A stretch of DNA of 64,000 bases. Origin: a virus. The notes under the pieces are model-generated. The model was not told where the DNA came from, did no database searches, and saw nothing but the letters and a program-made list of their open reading frames with translations. Shown here in pieces: positions 59,302 through 64,000 of the stretch. Position numbers and translations under genes: made by a program. Each line of letters opens with the position of its first letter. Position 1 is the first letter of the stretch. The DNA lies in the IMG/VR virus record IMGVR_UViG_3300017991_000007, positions 42,649 to 106,648 of that record. One strand, given 5' to 3'.

Positions 59302-60639
59302 ATGACTACTTACGTTGATGAATGGCTGCATTTACCCAAGACGGCGTACAATGCCAAGAGCTATGTTCATAGGCTGCAACTTACCGGAGTAGCGTCCGAT
59401 TACGACCCCACTGAATCTTATGCGACCCTTGACCTCTACCAAACAACCCGTCACGGCATAGCTGTCCCACGGCAAACCGCATTCATAAACCCAAAAGTGC
59501 TATTGGAGGCAAAAGACCTGACTCAGCATGGAGCCGAGCGGGATATGGGAAAACCTATTGGGCTGCGGCCTCAGCAAGTGCCTTTGGTCAACGGATTCAT
59601 GGATGCGCTTGATGGTCCACGTCCATACGGGGGATTGCTGCAAGCCAAGCCGGGGGCGGGCAAAACGGTAATGGGGTTGGAAATTTTGCGCCGGATTGGA
59701 CGAACAGCTTTGATCCTTGTGCATAAGACGTTCCTGCAAAACCAGTGGCAAGAGCGAATAGCCCAATTTTTGCCGGATGCCAAGGTAGGGTTTGTCCGGC
59801 AAGGGGTCTGCGATTTCGAGGATAAGGACATTGTTATTGCGATGATTCAAAGCCTTGTGAGTCGGAGATACAGTAGTGCGTTTTACAAGTGGGCGGGGGT
59901 AGTGCTTTCGGATGAGGTGCATAGGCTGTCCGCTCCAACATGGTCGCAAGTGATTATCCAGTTTCCGGCTAAGGTTCGTATGGGTCTGACTGCTACTCCC
60001 CGTCGCAAGGATGGAATGGAGCCGGTCTTTTTTTGGCACGTTGGACCGATTATCTCTTATGCGGGTAACGATAGATCGACTTTGGATGCAGTGGTTAAGG
60101 TCGTGAAATGGCAAAAGCGTGTACCGGGCTATTTTTTGATGCGTAATGGGATGTTCAATCGCTCAAGGTGGATTACAGAACTTGCAAAGGATAAGGACCG
60201 GAATTGGATGCTGACTCAGTTCATACTCAAAGCCCTCTCCAAAGGGCGCAAAGTTTTAGCGTTGTCTGATAGGTTGGATCAATTGGATATCATAAGGCGG
60301 TTGGTATCGTTAAAATGCAATCCGGGTACTGAGATTGATTATTACGTTGGCGGGCGCAAGCGTAAAGAATTAGCGGTAGCGAGTGGGGCTGATTTGTTGC
60401 TTGGGACGTACCAAATGGCCGCTGAGGGGCTTGATATCCCTGACTTGGATACTTTGGTCATGCTCACACCTAAGAGCGATGTAGAGCAAGCCGTGGGGCG
60501 TATTCAGCGTGTATCGGGACCGGGCAAGCCCGTACCCGTGGTTATAGATATAGTGGATACGGCAATGGGGCAAGCAATCGGCATGGCAAAAGCGAGACAC
60601 AAAATCTATTTCAAGATTAAGGCAAAAGTTTTGAATTAG
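59302..60639 (+). CDS. SF2 DNA helicase, UvsW/DEAD-like, 445 aa
   Basis: I choose ATG 59302, the first ATG after the polymerase stop; its ribosome site is weak and TTG starts inside the polymerase gene are possible. Motif I is A-K-P-G-A-G-K-T (115-122), motif II S-D-E-V-H, motif III G-L-T-A-T-P-R-R, motif VI Q-A-V-G-R-I-Q-R. This is a superfamily 2 helicase like T4 UvsW, acting in recombination-dependent replication or fork repair. Confidence 0.85.
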   Translation: MTTYVDEWLHLPKTAYNAKSYVHRLQLTGVASDYDPTESYATLDLYQTTRHGIAVPRQTAFINPKVLLEAKDLTQHGAERDMGKPIGLRPQQVPLVNGFMDALDGPRPYGGLLQAKPGAGKTVMGLEILRRIGRTALILVHKTFLQNQWQERIAQFLPDAKVGFVRQGVCDFEDKDIVIAMIQSLVSRRYSSAFYKWAGVVLSDEVHRLSAPTWSQVIIQFPAKVRMGLTATPRRKDGMEPVFFWHVGPIISYAGNDRSTLDAVVKVVKWQKRVPGYFLMRNGMFNRSRWITELAKDKDRNWMLTQFILKALSKGRKVLALSDRLDQLDIIRRLVSLKCNPGTEIDYYVGGRKRKELAVASGADLLLGTYQMAAEGLDIPDLDTLVMLTPKSDVEQAVGRIQRVSGPGKPVPVVIDIVDTAMGQAIGMAKARHKIYFKIKAKVLN

Positions 60640-60640
60640 G

Positions 60641-60669
60641 TTGACAAGGCTTTTTAGGAGTGTTATAGT
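60641..60669 (+). promoter_or_regulatory. Promoter, extended -10 family
   Basis: TTGACA, 17 bases ending GTGT, TATAGT. It begins just after the helicase stop and drives the acidic protein, sirtuin and RecA-like genes. Confidence 0.85.
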
Positions 60670-60697
60670 TGTGCAAACCTTTTGAAAGGGGGTAGCG

Positions 60698-61543
60698 GTG
60701 AAAATACCGAAAAATCAGATCAAAGGCGTTAAGCCGGTCAATACGAAAGAGGAAAAGCCCAAAGAGGAAAAAGCCTCTGAGGAAAAGCCTGAAACCGAGT
60801 CCAAAGACCCTGAGTTGTCTGAGGATGTAGATACGTCCGTATTCGATAAGGTAGAGGGCATTGGTCCTGAAACCACTGAGGATGATGCGGATGATCCGGG
60901 TGACGATGCTGAGGGGGATGATCCGGGCGGGTTGCCGGATGATGAGCCGGATGATTTTGAGATTCCTGCCAAGATGAAAAAGATTGGCAAAGAGGATGGT
61001 CAAAAACCGGCTGAATCCAAGCCAACTGAAACGGCAAAAGAGCCGGAAACCTCTGAAAATAAAGAGGAAAATCCGGTCAAGCCCGTGGACAATCCAACGG
61101 TCAATCCGGGTCCGGTAATGACGATGCCTACTCAGATTGAGGTAGCACGTCAATTTAAGAAAGACGGTACTTGGGTAGAGGGTAAAGGCGATTCTGAGAC
61201 TATCAAGGTCAAGGCGTTCCCTCTTACGGGCGTTGCGCTTGTGGGATATAAAAACGGTTATACCGCAAGCATGAAAGAGCTTGGACGTGATTTTGAATTC
61301 GCACGGGTTGACGTGTCCATTCAGGTGCCTTGTTTCTTTGAGGAAATTGAGGGTGCCTATCAATTTGCTTCTAAGTTTTGTGAGGATAAGCTTGCCAGTG
61401 AGTTGACTCGTATCTATGAAGGGGATGAAACCCCGGCTGAGGATGCTAAAACCGAAACACCGGCAACGGCTGAGGCGAAAGCTGAGGAAAAAGCTGAGGA
61501 AAAGAAAGCAGTGAAACCGTTGAAACTTCCAACGGTCACATAA
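60698..61543 (+). CDS. Acidic protein with C-terminal conserved-looking domain, 281 aa
   Basis: GTG start with AAAGGGGGTAGC upstream. The first 145 residues are low-complexity Glu/Lys/Pro/Asp. A domain at about 150-245 (Q-I-E-V-A-R-Q-F...F-E-F-A-R-V-D-V-S-I-Q-V-P-C-F-F-E-E-I-E) precedes another Ala/Glu/Lys tail. The position beside recombination genes and the flexible acidic arms suggest a recombination or replication mediator. No family recognised. Confidence 0.6.
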   Translation: MKIPKNQIKGVKPVNTKEEKPKEEKASEEKPETESKDPELSEDVDTSVFDKVEGIGPETTEDDADDPGDDAEGDDPGGLPDDEPDDFEIPAKMKKIGKEDGQKPAESKPTETAKEPETSENKEENPVKPVDNPTVNPGPVMTMPTQIEVARQFKKDGTWVEGKGDSETIKVKAFPLTGVALVGYKNGYTASMKELGRDFEFARVDVSIQVPCFFEEIEGAYQFASKFCEDKLASELTRIYEGDETPAEDAKTETPATAEAKAEEKAEEKKAVKPLKLPTVT

Positions 61544-61571
61544 TAACGGCAAAAAGTCATAAGGGGGTATT

Positions 61572-62309
61572 ATGACTCATTTTAATGATGCTAAAGGTGC
61601 TTTACAACATGCGGATAAGGTAGCAGTCCTTACCGGGGCGGGGATATCGGTTGAATCCGGTATTCCTGCATTCAGAACGGATGCGGATGGTCTTTGGAAA
61701 ACCTTTCCAATGCACAAGGCAAGTCTGAGGTACTTCAAAGAGAATCCGGTTGATTTCTGGAATTCTCTTGGGGCGGTTGGTAAGTCCTTTATCGGTGCCA
61801 AGCCGAATAAGGCTCACTATGCCCTTGCTGAGTTGGAAAAAAGCAAAGCGGTGACGATTATCACTCAGAACATTGACGGTCTGCATACTGAGGCGGGATC
61901 AAGCAAGGTAGTAGAGTTTCACGGGAATGCACGGCAACTGGTTTGCTTGAAATGCAATACCTATCATCCAATGCCGGATATCGAAAAATTCCTGACTGAA
62001 TTCTTTACTCCTACTTGCCGGAAATGCCGGTCATTTCTGAAACCGGATGCGACTCTTTTTGATGAGGGTATCAAGTCTGAGGCGGTCTTTGGTGCTACTC
62101 AAGCCGCCGCTGCGTGTGACGTTATGCTCATTGTGGGTACGTCCGGTATGATTTCACCGGCAAATACCTTACCGGGGGCAGCGTCTAAAAACGGGGCAAC
62201 GGTCATTGAGGTGAATCCTTCAAAGACTCCGTACACGTCTGAGGTGACTGATTATTTCATTCAGGGCAAGGCGGGGGAAATTCTGCCTGAGTTGCTTGGA
62301 GGCGTATGA
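61572..62309 (+). CDS. Sir2-family NAD-dependent deacylase (sirtuin), 245 aa
   Basis: All core sirtuin motifs are present: G-A-G-I-S-V-E-S-G-I-P-A-F-R (22-35), T-Q-N-I-D (98-102), the catalytic His117 in E-F-H-G-N, a zinc ribbon with Cys125, 128, 149 and 152, G-T-S (189-191) and V-N-P. Sirtuins remove acyl groups from lysines using NAD and can lower NAD or act as regulators. No defence partner domain is fused. It is the middle gene of a recombination operon, coupled to the next gene by ATGA. Its substrate is unknown. Confidence 0.92.
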   Translation: MTHFNDAKGALQHADKVAVLTGAGISVESGIPAFRTDADGLWKTFPMHKASLRYFKENPVDFWNSLGAVGKSFIGAKPNKAHYALAELEKSKAVTIITQNIDGLHTEAGSSKVVEFHGNARQLVCLKCNTYHPMPDIEKFLTEFFTPTCRKCRSFLKPDATLFDEGIKSEAVFGATQAAAACDVMLIVGTSGMISPANTLPGAASKNGATVIEVNPSKTPYTSEVTDYFIQGKAGEILPELLGGV

Positions 62310-62758
62310 GCGTAAAGCCGAAATTGGTAAAGAGCTTTGACTACAAAGGGTACAAGTGTCTTGTCGTCTTAAACACTATAGGGCATTTCTGCGGTTATGT
62401 GGAAATGCCTGTAGATCACCCTTTGGCGGGGGAAAGTACGGCTGACTTTGAGAGTGACTTAATGCGTATCGAATGTCACGGGGGGCTTACCTTTGGTGGG
62501 GATAGGTCCATATTTGGTGAATCCGGCTCTTTTATCGGTTTTGATTGCGGGCATGGAGGGGATGGTAGGGATTACGATTTCCTTAAAGAGAGTGGGATGA
62601 ATCCAGAGGTCATAGCAAGCCTCAAAGAATCAGACGCTATTTGGGGCAGTGAGTTAAAGCAATGGACTGAGGATGAGGTTGCGGATGAGTGTAGGGGCAT
62701 TGTGGATCAATTGAGAAAGATAGCTGAATCCAAGATAGCGAAAGTGAAAACCATATGA
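62306..62758 (+). CDS. Conserved phage hypothetical protein, 150 aa
   Basis: ATGA overlap with the sirtuin. The pattern G-H-F-C-G-Y-V-E-M-P-V-D-H-P, H-G-G-L-T-F-G-G and G-F-D-C-G-H-x-G-D is one I have seen in many phage proteins of unknown function, with conserved His/Cys/Asp that could bind metal. The C-terminal 60 residues are helical. Overlaps the RecA-like gene by four bases. Confidence 0.75.
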   Translation: MSVKPKLVKSFDYKGYKCLVVLNTIGHFCGYVEMPVDHPLAGESTADFESDLMRIECHGGLTFGGDRSIFGESGSFIGFDCGHGGDGRDYDFLKESGMNPEVIASLKESDAIWGSELKQWTEDEVADECRGIVDQLRKIAESKIAKVKTI

Positions 62759-64000
62759 AAGTCTATCCAGTAAAAGACCCGTTTGATGCGGTTGTGCGTA
62801 AGAAATACGGTGACGGTACCTTAGTGCCTCTTTCTGACTTCCCCTCTTTGAAACGAATTCCTACCGGGATATTCGCTTTGGACGTGGGGTTAGGGGGTGG
62901 AATACCTCTAGGTAGGACTACATTGATTTGGGGCAACCGGTCTGCGGGAAAATCCACCCTTTCAGGACACGTCATAAAACAAGCCCAATGCCTTTGCCGG
63001 TATGATGGTTTGCCTATCGGAAACCCGGCTGTAGAGGGCTTTTCCAATCTACCAATCAAGCCGTCATGGACCGACCCGAAAGGCAACGTGATTTCCACGG
63101 GGGAGCTATACACTACCCAAGTTCCCGTTGATCCTGACAAACCGAGAGGTAAAAAAGAAAACCAAGATATACCGGTAGAGCAAGCTGCCTACAACGTGGT
63201 AACGGATGAGGATGGAAACGAGCAATGGACGCTTGAAAAGGGTTGGAAAGAGAATCCATACCAAGAGCCTATGCGGGTGCTGATAGCGAATGTAGAGGGT
63301 GTGATTGATAAAGAATGGGTTACGCAATTGGGGTGCGACCCGTCCGGTATTTATGTCCTGACTATCGAAACCGCAGAGCAAACGATTGATGTTGTGGACT
63401 CAGCCTTGAGAGAGGGTTTTGCGGATTTGGTGATTGTCGATTCGCTGGCACAGATGACTCCGAGCTTTGAAGTAGAGAATAGTGCTGAGAATAAGTCAAT
63501 CGGCAAGCTGGCAATGCTGGTAAATCAGGCTTTGCGGAAATGGGTGTCTGCAATCGTTTCCCGCCGGGATACCGTACACCCCACACTGTTGCTCATTAAT
63601 CAGGTGCGGCAAAAGGTTGGAGTTATGTATGGATCACCGGATATCAAGCCCGCCGGGGTGGGACAGGACTTCGCTCCGTCTTGTGAGATTCGTTTACGCA
63701 GCGGCAAGAGGGAGAAAGAGGATTTTGCGCCGGACAACGTGGGAGCCTACCTGAAATATTCCCGGACCAATTTCAAGATCGAAAAGAACAAAACTTACCC
63801 GCCTCTCACTGCGGGGCAGTATATTACAGCACTTGCTCCGGTTGACGGGTGGGTGCCGGGGGAGATTGTTCAAATCCGTCAAATTCTGGAAACGGCCAAA
63901 AAGTTCAAGGTTCTCTACAAGGATAAGTCAAAATGGATTTTGGGGGAGCGGTCCTTTAAGACGCTGAATGAGATTGTAGCGTGGGCTAAAGCAGAGCCTA
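62755..64000 (+). CDS. RecA-like recombinase, 5' part (3' end outside window)
   Basis: It starts at ATG 62755 in an ATGA overlap and stays open to the window edge, 415 codons seen. Walker A is G-N-R-S-A-G-K-S-T (60-68), Walker B L-V-I-V-D-S-L-A, and a RecA-type L-L-L-I-N-Q-V-R-Q-K-V-G-V segment follows. About 75 residues between the first helix and the next core strand (roughly 105-180, Lys/Pro/Asp-rich) are extra relative to bacterial RecA. It would pair homologous strands for repair and recombination-driven replication. Confidence 0.85.
   Translation, partial: MKVYPVKDPFDAVVRKKYGDGTLVPLSDFPSLKRIPTGIFALDVGLGGGIPLGRTTLIWGNRSAGKSTLSGHVIKQAQCLCRYDGLPIGNPAVEGFSNLPIKPSWTDPKGNVISTGELYTTQVPVDPDKPRGKKENQDIPVEQAAYNVVTDEDGNEQWTLEKGWKENPYQEPMRVLIANVEGVIDKEWVTQLGCDPSGIYVLTIETAEQTIDVVDSALREGFADLVIVDSLAQMTPSFEVENSAENKSIGKLAMLVNQALRKWVSAIVSRRDTVHPTLLLINQVRQKVGVMYGSPDIKPAGVGQDFAPSCEIRLRSGKREKEDFAPDNVGAYLKYSRTNFKIEKNKTYPPLTAGQYITALAPVDGWVPGEIVQIRQILETAKKFKVLYKDKSKWILGERSFKTLNEIVAWAKAEP

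Overview
This window is a contiguous piece of a tailed, contractile-tail (myovirus-type) double-stranded DNA bacteriophage genome. The evidence is an unbroken run of virion genes: portal, prohead protease with scaffold, HK97-fold capsid protein, head-tail connectors, tail sheath, tail tube, frameshifted tail chaperone, tape measure, baseplate hub and spike, gp25, baseplate J, baseplate I and fibres. A DNA replication block follows. No integrase, repressor, terminase or endolysin is visible. The host cannot be named. It must read sigma70-type promoters and Shine-Dalgarno sites, and it must supply cobalamin, because the phage ribonucleotide reductase is the B12-dependent class II type.

Layout. 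(1) 1-466: end of a collagen-like structural gene, then a terminator. (2) 519-1293: the only minus-strand cassette, holding a Lar-like zinc protein with a doubtful start, a 54-residue basic protein and a tRNA-like RNA. It is fired by a promoter back-to-back with the first plus-strand promoter. (3) 1436-9456: early or accessory genes, including small unknown and zinc-ribbon proteins, a DUF433 protein, small membrane proteins, dCTP deaminase and the class II ribonucleotide reductase. (4) 9453-24358: head and connector genes, interrupted by a 1030-residue fibre. (5) 24370-47121: tail, baseplate and fibres, in an order resembling contractile injection systems. (6) 47135-47643: holin-like gene and a small partner. 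(7) 47797-51344: AAA+ MoxR/CobS-like ATPase and CobT-like VWA protein. (8) 51400-64000: replication and recombination. This block holds an initiator containing an iteron array, a degenerate DnaC-like loader, DnaB-like helicase, DnaG-like primase, a likely ssDNA-binding protein, family A DNA polymerase, SF2 helicase, a sirtuin and a RecA-like recombinase running off the edge.

Regulation. Eight near-identical promoters (TTGACA, 17 bp spacer ending TGT, then TAnnnT) head most transcription units and are usually followed by a GGGGTAGC-type ribosome site. Intrinsic terminators sit at 489, 7251, 15514 and 51353.

The most unusual signals are: a 16-bp palindrome GTGCAA-N4-TTGCAC scattered about every 3-6 kb through the window, inside genes as well as between them; a lambda-like origin (four palindromic iterons plus an AT-rich stretch) inside the initiator gene; a helicase loader that has lost its Walker motifs; a likely -1 ribosomal frameshift in the tail chaperone; and the pairing of a B12-dependent reductase with CobS/CobT-like genes. 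All family assignments were made by eye from motifs; none was checked against a database.
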